64,000 nucleotides of DNA from Farysia itapuensis (GCA_023212645.1 JALBYC010000025.1:109591-173590), one strand, 5' to 3'; positions 40,211-50,615 are shown, numbered from the stretch's first letter. Numbers and translations are program-made. The notes: generated from the sequence alone by a model not told the origin.

Positions 40211-41414
40211 TCACATGGGAGCAAGATGTGAGACGCCCACTTTGTCGGCTTCGGCGTTGAGAGCTTCGACTTCGGCGGGGACCCAGGGGATACCGTGCTC
40301 TGCTCGCTGTTTGGCCTGTTCTTCCTCAATTTCGCCTGGAAAGTAGATTCGGTCCACGTCTGGTCGTTTTGGGGAGCCGACGACGGTGTTGTACAGATGC
40401 TGAATGCGGGAGCGAAACTCGTGCATGCTCATAAAGAGGTCTGGTTTGATGGCGATGAGGAAATGGCCTACGTCTGCAGGTTTTGTGGGGGAGTAGGGGT
40501 TGGTGACGCCGCCTGCGAAAGCGGAGCCGCTGAAGGCGCCGGAGAAGACGTCCATCATGATGCTGAGTGCGGAGCCTTTGGGTCCGGCCATGGCCTGCAT
40601 GGATCCTTCGAGGGCTGCGGCGGGGTCGTCGGTGGGTACGCCGTTCGCGTCGAGTGCCCAGTCGAGTGGGATCTTCTCACCCCGCCGCAAAGCTTTGTAC
40701 ACTTTCCCGCGCGCGGCAATTGAAGGTGCCATGTCGAGGACGAAGTCGGTGCCGTTCAGACCGGGCGCGCCGCAGGCAATGGGAGAAACGCCCATCAGCT
40801 TCTCCCTTCCCCCCCACACGGGCAGAGCGGGGGACGAATTGGTAAACACCAGACTCATGTACCCTGCCTGATTCGCTTGTCGCACAAAACTGGCGCTCAT
40901 ACCAAAGTGATTCGAGTGCTTGACCGATGCCATCCCAATTCCGTACACTGCGGCCGCCTGAATGCACTCCGTCATAGCCTTCCTCGCCGCGACAAACCCA
41001 AAACCTTAAGAGGAGGAACGATGTTAGTACAGACACTTAGGATACATACCGACGTTGGAGCAAACGCTTACCATTGTCTGCGTCGACCTGGCATACGACA
41101 GGTGTTGGCCGCGTGATCTGCATCCTCGCAACCGGATTCAACACACCCTGTCTGATCCTCTCCATGTAGGACGGCAAACGATTGCAGCCTAGTGGACCGA
41201 ATCAACGTTAGTGGCGCGTACCGGCACAACATGACAGCGACGTACCATGGGTGTCGACGCCGTGAAGGTCGGCATCTACAAGACACTCGGCCACAATCTG
41301 GGCATCTTCTTCCGGCACACCGTTGCCCACGAGAATCTGTCTTGCAAAGCGTTCGGCTTCTCGCGCTGCTATTCTGAGTGGAACTGCCGCCGTCAAAGAT
41401 GGTACTGTAGTCAT
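40211..41414 (-). CDS. Malate/L-lactate dehydrogenase family (Ldh_2) oxidoreductase
   Basis: Three exons (41246-41414, 41072-41188, 40211-41004) encode about 359 residues. Both introns are short (57 and 67 bases). Splicing yields HGVDTHGCNRLPSYMERIRQGVLNP and QVDADNGFGFVAARKAM, which match the Ldh_2/YlbC fold. Later motifs are GMASVKHSNHFGMSAS with the catalytic His, FTNSSPALPVWGG, GVSPIACGAPG, VLDMAPSIAARGKV and LSIMMDVFSGAFSG. Members reduce 2-oxo acids using NAD(P)H: malate, ureidoglycolate, delta1-piperideine-2-carboxylate or 2,3-diketogulonate. The substrate is not decided by sequence. It converges with the formamidase gene, 50 bases away. Confidence 0.9.
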
Positions 41415-41712
41415 TGTGTGCTTGAGATACCTTGCGAGCACTTGAGGCTACGCTTGTGCCTCTTTAATGCGTGCCGGTGTGGGGGAAGCCCGCGGGTGGG
41501 GGTTGGGTTGCGCTGGCTTTAGCGGAAGAAGTGTTGGTGTTGGGGGAGCCAGAGAGCTGTCGGTCATGTCAGGGTCCAGTGCCCAGCTGTCGAGAGTCAA
41601 AGCCGCTTCTATACACACCCAACATTCCTCATGTCCGTCCAACTCCGGTGGTGGTCTTCCCGCCGCACTTCTTCAGCACTCGTGCGTCGTCCATCTTGAC
41701 ACACATCTCGCA
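41415..41712. promoter_or_regulatory. Divergent promoter, Ldh_2 gene / FAH-family gene
   Basis: About 298 bases between two outward-facing start codons. A G/T-rich stretch spans about 41465-41560. No specific factor site is clear. Confidence 0.5.
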
Positions 41713-42606
41713 ATGACTACCGCAGAAGCACCGTTAGAGGCGAAAGACTTTGCCAAACATTGTCGCAAGGTGAGTTCCGTTGTTGTTTGTGCCGAAAGAG
41801 CTGGTTCTGATTTGGGCACAGATTGTGGCTGTCGGTCTGAGCTACGACTACAACTGGCCGGGAGAGAACTACCGTCGAAGCGATGCGCTCGAGACCAAGC
41901 CGGAGCCGATGATCTTTCTGAAACCGCCCTCGTCGTTTGCCTTTGACGGAGGGGTGATTGATATTCACCGAGGCTGCGACGTCTTCCACGAGAGTAAGTC
42001 GGAAGCAGCTCACGGCGGTGGGTGGTAATGCTGACACTCTTGCACTAGTTGAGCTGGCGCTGGTTATTGGCAGGGTGGCGCGGGAAGTGTCGCTGGAGGA
42101 GGCAGAGACGTGCATTGCAGGTTATGCATTGGCTCTCGATCTGACGGCCAAGAACGTGCAGGCTGAGGCCAAGAGTCAAGGTCGGCCGTGGACAACAGCC
42201 AAGGGACTCGACACATACACTCCCGTCTCGCAGTTCATCGCCAAGGACGAGATTCAAGACGCCGCCAATGTCGATCTGGCCTTGCATGTAAGTATTGGGT
42301 CATCTTGCCCTAGGCCGCAAGTACTGATCACGTTTGGGCACGTAGATCAACGACAGGTTGGTTCAGTCGGGCAACACCGGCTCACTCATCTACTCTGCCG
42401 CCCAACTAGTCTCGTACATCTCGGGTGTCATGACGCTCCAACCTGGGGATGTCATTCTGACCGGCTCGCCCAAGAATGTCGACCGTATCCACGCCGACGA
42501 CAAAGTGGACGCTACACTGTCGAGCAACGGCAAGGTCTTGGCGAGCCTTGCGCTCACGGCAAAACATAGATCAACAGGCTACTCTTTTCAACTCTACAAT
42601 AGATGA
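41713..42606 (+). CDS. Fumarylacetoacetate hydrolase family (FAHD1-like) protein
   Basis: Four exons (41713-41769, 41822-41993, 42049-42287, 42346-42606) encode 242 residues. The introns are 52, 55 and 58 bases, and all junctions keep frame. The fold motifs are KIVAVGLSYDYNWPGEN, MIFLKPPSSF, DVFHEIELALVIGR with the acidic metal ligands, AGYALALDLTAKNVQ and TLQPGDVILTGSPKNV. It is the short FAHD1 type, which acts as an acylpyruvase or oxaloacetate decarboxylase with Mg2+, often mitochondrial. SYDYNWPGEN replaces the more common NY-xDH motif, so activity should be confirmed. Its stop lies 3 bases before the stop of the converging SDR gene. Confidence 0.9.
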
Positions 42607-42609
42607 CAT

Positions 42610-43554
42610 CTAATCAGACGCTGGTAGCTTTTGCAGTGCCCCTCCGTCGACGCGAAGAGTGGTACCGTTGGCAAAGTTGTTGCTCTTGCTGGCGAGGTAG
42701 AGAACTGCAGCACCGTGTTCTTCTGGCTTGCCACACCGACCGATGGGGATGTCGGCGCCATTTGTGTGACTGAGCTGCGAATGCCCACTGACTTCGTCTT
42801 TCTGCTCCGTACTGGTAAGGTCGGAAGGGTACAGACCAGGCTCAATGATGTTGGTCCGAAGTGCATGATCGCAAAACATGGTGCTGAGCATCTTGCCGAG
42901 CTGAGACACGGCAGTCTTGCTGATGTTGTAGATCGGGTTCAGGATGGGCATCTTTGCCCAAGCCGCGTTCGACGAGATGAGGATAGTCTGAGACAAGTAC
43001 TCTTGGCTCGTTCCGGCTTTGAGCAGAGGCAAGAATGCAAGTGCAGTGAGGTAGTTGCCAGTGACGTTGGTGTTGAGAATGCTGTTACAATCGTCTTCGC
43101 TAAACGACCAAAGCTCGTCCACCGTCTCTTGAAAGACCTCGTCGTTGCTTCGACTTTTCGCAGCGGCATCCTGAGGTCCATATGAGTTGAGGAATCTCCC
43201 CCCAATGCCGGCATTGCAGACGAGAAGTTGCAGTCCGTGTTTGTTGCGATGCTTCAAATCCAACTGAATCGCTTCTCGCGCCTGAGTGAGAGATGATTTG
43301 CTGGTAATATCAGTGGGAACGGCAACCAGCTCGCCCGGCGAGGCAAGATTGGCCGAGAGCGAAGCAAATTGGGAGACTACCGAGTCGAGCTGTTGTTTGC
43401 GTCGACCGAGTATGTAGACGGTGGCACCGTTTGTGGCCAATGCATGGGCAGCGTATAGTCCCAGTCCAGATCCACCGCCAGTGACGACGGCCGTGAGGCC
43501 AGAAACATCAAGTAAGTTGGGAATGGCAAACTTTTGCAAAGGATTGGACGTCAT
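42610..43554 (-). CDS. Short-chain dehydrogenase/reductase
   Basis: A 314-residue SDR in one exon. TGGGSGLG is the cofactor-binding motif, CNAGIGG the NNAG-like motif, and ISSNAAWAKMPILNPIYNISK carries the Ser, Tyr and Lys of the catalytic triad (YxxxK). The variant TGGGxGLG, and Arg-Arg after strand 2 (LGRRKQQ), suggest NADPH preference. The end shows the usual DGGA motif in LRVDGGALQ. The substrate is unknown. Fungal relatives are often listed as rhamnolipid-biosynthesis-like or general ketoacyl reductases, and I do not push that. It lies beside other catabolic enzymes and converges with the FAH gene. Confidence 0.9.
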   Translation of the reverse strand: MTSNPLQKFAIPNLLDVSGLTAVVTGGGSGLGLYAAHALATNGATVYILGRRKQQLDSVVSQFASLSANLASPGELVAVPTDITSKSSLTQAREAIQLDLKHRNKHGLQLLVCNAGIGGRFLNSYGPQDAAAKSRSNDEVFQETVDELWSFSEDDCNSILNTNVTGNYLTALAFLPLLKAGTSQEYLSQTILISSNAAWAKMPILNPIYNISKTAVSQLGKMLSTMFCDHALRTNIIEPGLYPSDLTSTEQKDEVSGHSQLSHTNGADIPIGRCGKPEEHGAAVLYLASKSNNFANGTTLRVDGGALQKLPASD

Positions 43555-43716
43555 GGTTGTGTCGCAAAGAAGGAACGGACAAACGATCGAAGCTCATACA
43601 ACCACCGCGCACAGAGCAATGCCTTTTTTCTCATCTTCTTTTTGCCGAACAGCGGCTAACAAAGTGGGTACAAGTGACCTAATGTAACTAGTGCGAGGGA
43701 ATACGATGATATGCAA

Positions 43717-44316
43717 CTACTTTTGATGGACCTTGGAGGCGAGTGCGATCTCGTCCTGGTCGAGAATAATGAGCTGACCAGGGCTAGCGGCTTCGCCAGA
43801 CATGGCAGCCTTGGCCATCTGCGTAAGAGCAGAGAGCTTGCCGTCGGCCTTGAAGAATCGAATTTCCTCTGGGTGTACGTCGAGAAGGACGACACGAGGG
43901 TCGTTGTGATCGCCGGTGTGCTTGCCGTCCTTCTTGTCGTCGAACCAGGCACGAAGGGCGCTGGACCAGTGCTTCTTGATCTTGGACGAGTCCTGATTGA
44001 TCACAGCCTTGCCCGAGATGGAAACCCAGTCGGTCGTCTTTGGGTCAAAGAAGGCGACGTTGACTTGCTTGTCGTTTTCCACGTCATCGGTCTTGCCGGA
44101 CTCCTTGTTCATGTAGAAGGAGAACACGAGGCCTTCCGTTGTCGCGGGGGCCATGGGCCGAGATGCGAGCTTGCCGTCGGGCGAATGCGAAGTCAACATT
44201 CCGGTGCCGATGGATTTTGTGATCTCGAGCAAGCTGTCAATCTTTTGCTGGGGCGAGAGGGAGCTGGCCTTGCCGGCCGCCTTCTGGGCTGTGGGGTCGT
44301 GAGTCTGAGTCGACAT
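43717..44316 (-). CDS. FMN-binding split-barrel protein (Bli-3/GSP26-like)
   Basis: A 199-residue protein with the pyridoxamine-phosphate-oxidase-like split barrel: SIGTGMLTSHSPDGKLASRPM, FSFYMNKESGKTDDVENDKQVNVAFF, WVSISGKAVINQD and WSSALRAWFDDKKDG, then VLLDVHPEEIRFF. This is the small group that includes the Neurospora blue-light-induced Bli-3 and bacterial general stress proteins. It binds FMN and may act in redox or stress defence. The enzymatic activity is not established for the group. A TATA box lies 57 bases upstream. MSTQTHD is preferred; the frame continues upstream for 25 codons with an ATG at 44391. Confidence 0.85.
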   Translation of the reverse strand: MSTQTHDPTAQKAAGKASSLSPQQKIDSLLEITKSIGTGMLTSHSPDGKLASRPMAPATTEGLVFSFYMNKESGKTDDVENDKQVNVAFFDPKTTDWVSISGKAVINQDSSKIKKHWSSALRAWFDDKKDGKHTGDHNDPRVVLLDVHPEEIRFFKADGKLSALTQMAKAAMSGEAASPGQLIILDQDEIALASKVHQK

Positions 44317-44775
44317 GGTGTGTAAGTATGGTACGATGGAAGTGCGGAAATACGTGGGACGGCAGACAGATCTATATATGATGGAATTCATAGTGCCGGG
44401 TGGGACGCTGGCGGTAGCTCACCGAAGCGCAGAGACCAACTTGATTCCCCAGCACGGGGCATCATGGCATCATTGCGGTCAGGTGTGGTACCAAATTGGC
44501 GCCCATCTGGCTGTGTAAGCGAAGTGATGTCACTAGGTGGAGGCTTTGATGCTCCATCGGGCGGTGGCCAAGGTAGATGCATCGGCGATGCCAAGACCGT
44601 CGCGGTCGGTCGCGTGTGTTTTTCTTTTCTTTCCTTTTTTTCTGCCGTGCGGCTGCGCTCGGCGTTGGGCGCTGGCTGGGCGCTGGGCTGTGGCCTGTGA
44701 GATTTCAAGAGTTCAAATCGCAAACACAAACGCGCTGGCGAACATGTACACACACCCCTCCTGCTACCATCCAAC
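44317..44775. promoter_or_regulatory. Divergent region between the split-barrel gene and SPA2
   Basis: About 459 bases. The left end holds the TATA box of the minus-strand gene. The right end holds AT-poor DNA with a pyrimidine run (about 44620-44650), presumably the SPA2 promoter. No tRNA or other gene is convincing. Confidence 0.5.
44373..44378 (-). promoter_or_regulatory. TATA box of the split-barrel protein gene
   Basis: TATATA at 44373-44378 lies 57-62 bases upstream of the minus-strand start at 44316, very like the spacing seen at the second ADH gene. A TATA box suits a stress- or light-induced gene. Confidence 0.5.
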
Positions 44776-47718
44776 ATGATGCAGGCTCCACCACAGCCAC
44801 CGCATCAGTACAGCGACGGTAACCCGCGCTCACCCGTCAGTCCCAACTACGCATCCCAATCCAACATGTCGGATCTCTATCCGTCCAGATCAAACCAGAT
44901 TCCATCACAACAACAGAGATCCTACGGCACAACCCCTTCCATTCATTTGCAAGAGTCCTCTCGTCAGACCTCACAATCCAATGGGAATACATCCAACCAA
45001 GATGCTCAACAGGCTTCGGGGTCGCGTTATCGACGAGCTAGACCCGATACGGAAGAGATCAAACGTGTAGGGCGCTCTCACTACCTCGAGCTCCTGTCTT
45101 TTCTTCGATCTCATCTGGCCAAAGTGGAACAGACCCTACCGCGCTCAAATGCTCGGGAAAAGCTCACCCGACTCAGCAAACAGCAATTCACCGAACTCTC
45201 GACCGACGTATACGATGAGCTGATGAGACGACAGACCAATGTCGGCACCGGCAACATTCAGCCATTTCTCGCCGTGCGCGAAGAGTTTCACCCCAAACGA
45301 AACCAGGCACGACAAAAGCTGGCCACATTGCCACGCAATCGATTCAAGGACCTTGCGTCGGATGTCTTTTTTGAGCTGGAACGTCGCTTTCCCGAGCTCA
45401 AGCAAGAGTTTCGTCCAGATGCGCTTGCCAGAGAACGTGAATACGAACGAACGCTGCAGGAGCGTACACAGCAGGCACAACAGTCGCTCAACAACCCACA
45501 ACCATCTACGTCAGATCGCATCGTTCCAGCAAAGAGTACGCTGGTGGAAGAGGACATTGCTGTGCCCTACTCTGCCTCCAATACATCGCGCAGTCGTGAT
45601 CTCGAAGGTATCAGCGAAAGACTTTCTTCTCCAACACGCGATTCGGTCAGCTCGGCTGGGGTGAATGGTGCTGCCGATAACAGAAGTACGATGTACAGTC
45701 AGGCAAGCAGCGTCGGGACTGGCTTCTACAATGGCTATGCCGGCAGTACAGCACAGAGCGTTGCTAGCCCAAATCCGGCGCGGGGCAGTGGATTCGACCA
45801 TGGCGAAACCGCTCCCTCTGCCGCGATCGAAAAGTTACGCTCCGACTACGAGCTTCGCTTGGCCAAGCTGCAGCAACAGGTCAGCTCGCTCGAGACGCAG
45901 ATGGCCGAAGCACAACCACGAGCGAGAAAAGCAGACGAACTGGCCGGACGCAACGAAGAGCTCGATCGACAACTCTCGCAGCTCCGTGCCGACCTTGCGC
46001 AGACGCGTAAGAAGCACGACGAAGATCGCGAGAATCATCGTACACTAGCTACACAAAAGGACCGAGAGCTCGACTCTGTGCGCAAAGAGCTGCAACAGCA
46101 CTCCCAGTCCCGTGGCAAAGCCGACTTTGAAGCGCTCGAAAGCGAACATGCCCAACAAACGGAAGTTGTCAACGAGCTCAAACAGGAGGTCAGCACGCTG
46201 CTTCAGGAGCTTCGAGATCTCTCGGCGCGCAACGACGAAATGCAGAGCGACAAGGATAGCGACATGACCATCATCAAGGATCTCAATTCGCAAATTGCCA
46301 ATTACAAGCGCATGTATGAGAGTGCCAAGACCGAGTTGCGGACGCTCAAAGCGACGTCGCATCTCTTTGTCCAGCAGCCCAAGGCGGATGACATCCTGCC
46401 TCTGTCTGACAGGGGCGCGATTGCCGATGTCAACCTAACTGCGTTCCAAAGCTCTATTGACGAGTTGTTGGCAGCGGCACGCTCCAAGACCCCGGGCAAT
46501 GTGCTCATGTCGATGAAGAACGTCGTGTTGTCCACAACGCTCGTGACGGACGACGTTTCCAAGTACGAGCAAGTGGCAGCCAATATGGCCGACATGTCTG
46601 CTGAAGACCAAGAGCAGCTGCAGCAGCTCAAGTCCAAGTGCTCGGCGACGTTAAACAATCTGCTGACGGCGTGTCGCAACCATGCCTCTTCGCACGGCCT
46701 CTCGCCCGTCAGTTTGCTGGATGCTGCCGCCAGCCACGTTTCGTCGACGATTATCGACTTTGTCAAGCTGCTCAAGGTGCGCAAGGCAAGCAAGACCGAG
46801 ACGGATGAATTCCAGGCCACCTTTGCAGACACCTCTTCGCAGTCCACACGTCTCAAGCCGCTGCACATTAGCACGCAATCGGCCAATCGGGAAGTCAGCG
46901 GCTCCTTGTCACCCAACACACTGCACTCGTACGCCTTTGGGGGACTGAGTCCCAACCTGGGCTCTGGGGCTGAGGATCGATTGTCACCGCGAATTCGACA
47001 GAGCCCGCAACTGGGACGCTACTCTCCTGTGGGCTACAAGGCGGATACGCTGCGCAAAGAGTCTGGGGGTGAGTCGAGCTGGCGAAGCCGCACTGCCTCT
47101 GTCTCATCCATCATCAGTGCTGGAAACACGCCCGTGATGCCTGCTGCACCGGAATTGTCGGAATTTGTGCCTCAGGATGTGAGCGAACACGAAAGCATGC
47201 ACATCCACCACCTTAACGGTGACACGAGCGCGTCCCGCTCTGGACGACAGTCGAACGATAGCCATGTTCAACACTCGGACACGTACGACAGTCTTCACAG
47301 TGCCACTTCGGCCAGTGCCAGTGCGTTTGGCAGCCAAAGCGCCGAAGAGAACTGGGGTGAGCTGCGCAACTACATCGAGGTGCAGACTGAAGCCATCGTA
47401 CACTCGATTCAGGCACTCCTCTCCGCCATCCGCGAAGGCGCTCAAGGCGTCCAACTGAACGAGAACCTGACGCAGATCACCACGATTGTTTCGTCGATCA
47501 TTGCCATTTCGCGAGGCAACCTGCCGTCCAAAAGCCGAGCCGAGGGGGAAAGGATTCTCGAGGAGCTGAGCGACAATTGCGAAAAGCTGTCCGAGATGCA
47601 GAGCCACGCTACGTTTGATAAGAGCACCAAGTCGAGCATGGCCAGTGCAAGCTACGGTGTCGCAAAGGGACTCAAGGCGCTCAATGCCCTGTTCCACGAT
47701 GCCGAACTGTCACTCTAG
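44776..47718 (+). CDS. SPA2: Spa2-type polarisome scaffold protein
   Basis: A 980-residue protein without introns. Two copies of the Spa2 homology domain follow a Gln/Ser-rich N-terminus: SNAREKLTRLSKQQFTELSTDVYDELMRR near residue 115, and RNQARQKLATLPRNRFKDLASDVFFELERR near residue 175. A long coiled-coil with heptad-like Glu/Gln/Leu spans about 350-530 (KLQQQVSSLETQM onward). The C-terminal helical region GELRNYIEVQTEAIVHSIQAL to AVLFHDAELSL resembles the GIT/paxillin-binding-type end. Spa2 gathers Bni1 formin and MAPK pathway proteins at growth tips. In smuts it would mark the tip of filaments and buds. Confidence 0.9.
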   Translation: MMQAPPQPPHQYSDGNPRSPVSPNYASQSNMSDLYPSRSNQIPSQQQRSYGTTPSIHLQESSRQTSQSNGNTSNQDAQQASGSRYRRARPDTEEIKRVGRSHYLELLSFLRSHLAKVEQTLPRSNAREKLTRLSKQQFTELSTDVYDELMRRQTNVGTGNIQPFLAVREEFHPKRNQARQKLATLPRNRFKDLASDVFFELERRFPELKQEFRPDALAREREYERTLQERTQQAQQSLNNPQPSTSDRIVPAKSTLVEEDIAVPYSASNTSRSRDLEGISERLSSPTRDSVSSAGVNGAADNRSTMYSQASSVGTGFYNGYAGSTAQSVASPNPARGSGFDHGETAPSAAIEKLRSDYELRLAKLQQQVSSLETQMAEAQPRARKADELAGRNEELDRQLSQLRADLAQTRKKHDEDRENHRTLATQKDRELDSVRKELQQHSQSRGKADFEALESEHAQQTEVVNELKQEVSTLLQELRDLSARNDEMQSDKDSDMTIIKDLNSQIANYKRMYESAKTELRTLKATSHLFVQQPKADDILPLSDRGAIADVNLTAFQSSIDELLAAARSKTPGNVLMSMKNVVLSTTLVTDDVSKYEQVAANMADMSAEDQEQLQQLKSKCSATLNNLLTACRNHASSHGLSPVSLLDAAASHVSSTIIDFVKLLKVRKASKTETDEFQATFADTSSQSTRLKPLHISTQSANREVSGSLSPNTLHSYAFGGLSPNLGSGAEDRLSPRIRQSPQLGRYSPVGYKADTLRKESGGESSWRSRTASVSSIISAGNTPVMPAAPELSEFVPQDVSEHESMHIHHLNGDTSASRSGRQSNDSHVQHSDTYDSLHSATSASASAFGSQSAEENWGELRNYIEVQTEAIVHSIQALLSAIREGAQGVQLNENLTQITTIVSSIIAISRGNLPSKSRAEGERILEELSDNCEKLSEMQSHATFDKSTKSSMASASYGVAKGLKALNALFHDAELSL

Positions 47719-47941
47719 TATAGAATGCTCTTGTCGTCTTCCATATGCTATTTTTTATACTAATACCCGTGCCCCCGAATACAATCATCTTGTTCTGGCC
47801 TCCACCCAAAATGTGAATGTGAATGTTGGCGATTTGTGTTCTGACTTAAGCAATACAAGCGCAATACGAGTGACGACTTTTGACATCAACCCTTTGCCTT
47901 TGCCTTTGCTATCTCGAGAACGGCAGGTGGGACATGCTATA

Positions 47942-50479
47942 ATGTCGCAGCAGCAGAGGGACTTTGTCCTGTTTGACGATCCGGTCACGCCGGTGCCGGT
48001 GCCGGTGCCGTCTCAGTCCTTTCGTCAGCATAGGTCACCCGCACAGTCGCCTCACATTGATGGTGTCAGCGTTGGGCTGCCGGCGACGTTGGATCACAAT
48101 GGCAGTCCGCAGCGCAAACGGCAGCGCAGCGAGATCGCCGCCTCGCCCATCACTGCCCAGCTGCCATTGATAGACCCCCAGAGCGGCACGTTGGGTGCAC
48201 CGATGCACGACTTGAGCCTCCGCGACTCAATACCCCACACCGCCAACTCACACACCTCGCCCCAAAACAACATGACTTCCGACCAGCAGGAGCGTGTCAA
48301 AGCGCAGATCAGAGCCGATCTTGCAGACGTCGACAAGCGTGCCTTCACAGGCCCCCTGCGCGAGATTATGCAGAAGCAAGACTACACTCCCAAGCCGGAC
48401 GACTATCAGACCAGTCCGCTCTCGGCCGCCTCAGATCCCATGCAAGCTGGCGTTGCACCTTCCTTCTCCCTGTTCCCAGACTATAACGTGGGACCACAGA
48501 CGGGATCCAGTCAGTCCACGACTCCAGACACCGGACAACGCAAGCAACAGTCCGATTCCACAGCCGGTCAGGATGACGACATGCCCTTTTTGAGTCAACG
48601 CAGCACTGACTCGGTGAGAACGAGAAGTAGCAACTTTGACACCAGCTTTGGCTCGGTGCCACGCAACTCGCAGAACGTCTTACCAGACTGGGCCATGCAG
48701 TCGCAAGCCAACCAGCGCAACTCCAGCTCGCAATCGTCAGAGAGGCCCGTCATGCCTCCACCTTCTCAAAACTTATCGCAGGGGCAGCTCACTTATCGAG
48801 GCGGGCCAGTGTCCATGGAGGGACAGGCAGAGTCGCAGGATAGTCCAGCTCAGGGTCGCAGGGCGATGAAACGCGAGTCAAGCGGACTCACTGTCAGCCC
48901 TCAGCAGGCATTCAAGGACTACGATGACGTCGAGACTGCGCTGGCATCCTCTGGGCTCGGGAAAATGCCCAGTCTCTTTGCGCCCGTCCCTCCCGGCCTG
49001 TCAGACACCAATCACACAGCAAAGCCAACTTCCCAGCCAACTCAAGCAGGGCAAACCGAGCCCAGGCAGGACGCATCACCCGCTGGCTCCCGAGCCTCGA
49101 TTACTCGCGCCGACACGGTCAGACCGCATCACTACCAGAAGCGTCCCGGTCCCACAGTGTACCAAGGCGACAGTCGCAACTCTGCAAGCCAGGAGTCCAA
49201 CTCCCAAAGCTCGCTATTCAGCCCAGCCGACAGCGGGGAGACTATCTCCACCGACGATGACGAGGACGAACGACCCTACCATCCGCCGGGTGTCCGGCCC
49301 AGCATGCTTCGTGGCGGACCGAGCAGTCTCTATCTCAATTTCCCAGTTAAGGCGGCCGGCTCGACCTCGCCCAATTCGCAAAAAGCTGTTCCGCCCAAAG
49401 AACCTCCTGTGAGCAATGGCGCATGGAGCCACGTCAAAACCGAGCCGTGGCCGTCACGCCAACCAGCCTTGAACCACCCACGCTTTTCGGACGTTTCAGC
49501 CTCCAGCAGTGATTCGGAAGATGACCGCGGCCAGAGCAAGTACGCCGAAATTTTGCACCAGAATCGCACGCAGCGCCCTCCGCTGCCACATCACAAGTCG
49601 TCGTCGGAAGACGTTGATGATACGCTGGATCCAAGCCAGCGGTATCCGCACTACGCCACGAGCCTATCGCGCGCCAACATGCCTGGAGCGCTGGGTGGGT
49701 ACGGCTACATTCCCGGAAGTGCCGAGAGTGGACTCAGCGTTGCACCGACAGGCAAGCATACTATGAAGCGGGACGATACGAGTTTCACAGCCGGCAGTCA
49801 GGATGAGGGTCACAGTCCCTCGATCCGATCGTCTGCACAGGCGATTGACCGTAAACCTCACCAATCTGCTGCACAGCCTACCTCGCAGCCTCACACTAAG
49901 CCCAAGCCGAGTGCGCCAGTACCGGCTGTTCGGGATGATTCTGCAGCAACGCAAAGCGACAAGACCCAAATTTCCGATGACGACGAAGAGGAGTCGGAAG
50001 AGGTCGACCTCGGCAGCGATGAAGAATCCGAGTACGACGGTGTGGATGGAGACGGCGGTAGTGCGTCTTCCAAGAAACGAGGTCGCAAAGCCGAGGGTGA
50101 AGATGGAACGGTGAGCGGCAGCAGGACGACGACGACGACGAACAAGATGCGTCCAACGGCGGCCAGACCGGGTGTGAACTCGCTTGGCACGACCAAATGC
50201 GACTACACTTCGCCCGTCACCGGCGTGACGTGCCAAACGGCTTTCCACCGGCCCTACGACCTAGCCCGGCACCGAGAGACCATTCACGCCCGGGAGGAAG
50301 CCGGCTTCATCCGCGAAGGCAAACTCAAACTAGACAACTGCGTCGTGCTCGGCAAAGAAGTAGACCCCAAGAAATCCATGGCCGTAGTAGAGTGGAAATG
50401 CAAAACCTGCGCCGCCAGCTTCAGTCGCAAAGACGCCATGCTACGACACGAACGACTCCGACACAACGCACCCAAATAA
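47942..50479 (+). CDS. C2H2 zinc-finger transcription factor, Rpn4-like
   Basis: An 845-residue protein. The first 730 residues are Ser/Gln/Pro-rich and disordered; an acidic block DDDEEESEEVDLGSDEESEYDG lies near 680-705, a likely activation or degron-type region. Two zinc fingers end the protein. The first is a CDYTSPVTGVTCQTAFHRPYDLARHRETIH finger with wide Cys spacing, and the second is CKTCAASFSRKDAMLRHERLRH. A wide-spaced first finger with RPYDLxRHxxTIH is what I recall from Rpn4, the yeast factor that drives proteasome genes. The longer linker (about 34 residues) and my reliance on memory keep this tentative. The gene starts 223 bases after SPA2. Confidence 0.62.
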   Translation: MSQQQRDFVLFDDPVTPVPVPVPSQSFRQHRSPAQSPHIDGVSVGLPATLDHNGSPQRKRQRSEIAASPITAQLPLIDPQSGTLGAPMHDLSLRDSIPHTANSHTSPQNNMTSDQQERVKAQIRADLADVDKRAFTGPLREIMQKQDYTPKPDDYQTSPLSAASDPMQAGVAPSFSLFPDYNVGPQTGSSQSTTPDTGQRKQQSDSTAGQDDDMPFLSQRSTDSVRTRSSNFDTSFGSVPRNSQNVLPDWAMQSQANQRNSSSQSSERPVMPPPSQNLSQGQLTYRGGPVSMEGQAESQDSPAQGRRAMKRESSGLTVSPQQAFKDYDDVETALASSGLGKMPSLFAPVPPGLSDTNHTAKPTSQPTQAGQTEPRQDASPAGSRASITRADTVRPHHYQKRPGPTVYQGDSRNSASQESNSQSSLFSPADSGETISTDDDEDERPYHPPGVRPSMLRGGPSSLYLNFPVKAAGSTSPNSQKAVPPKEPPVSNGAWSHVKTEPWPSRQPALNHPRFSDVSASSSDSEDDRGQSKYAEILHQNRTQRPPLPHHKSSSEDVDDTLDPSQRYPHYATSLSRANMPGALGGYGYIPGSAESGLSVAPTGKHTMKRDDTSFTAGSQDEGHSPSIRSSAQAIDRKPHQSAAQPTSQPHTKPKPSAPVPAVRDDSAATQSDKTQISDDDEEESEEVDLGSDEESEYDGVDGDGGSASSKKRGRKAEGEDGTVSGSRTTTTTNKMRPTAARPGVNSLGTTKCDYTSPVTGVTCQTAFHRPYDLARHRETIHAREEAGFIREGKLKLDNCVVLGKEVDPKKSMAVVEWKCKTCAASFSRKDAMLRHERLRHNAPK

Positions 50480-50615
50480 CACGCCCCCCGCAAGCAGCAA
50501 GCACTCTCTCTCACTCACACACATTCCCTTCCAATCTACTGTACTGCATCCTGACCATCGCACACGTGCTCGAGCGACATTAGAGATATATTTGGCATTG
50601 GTGTATGCTCTTCTC

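Noticed and set aside
44690..44730. A tRNA B-box-like GTTCAAATC in the SPA2 upstream region
   Set aside because: The flanking bases cannot form a T-arm and no acceptor or anticodon arm could be found.
47615..47941. N-terminal extension of the Rpn4-like gene into SPA2
   Set aside because: The extended frame overlaps the end of SPA2 and is not protein-like; the ATG at 47942 is a clean start.
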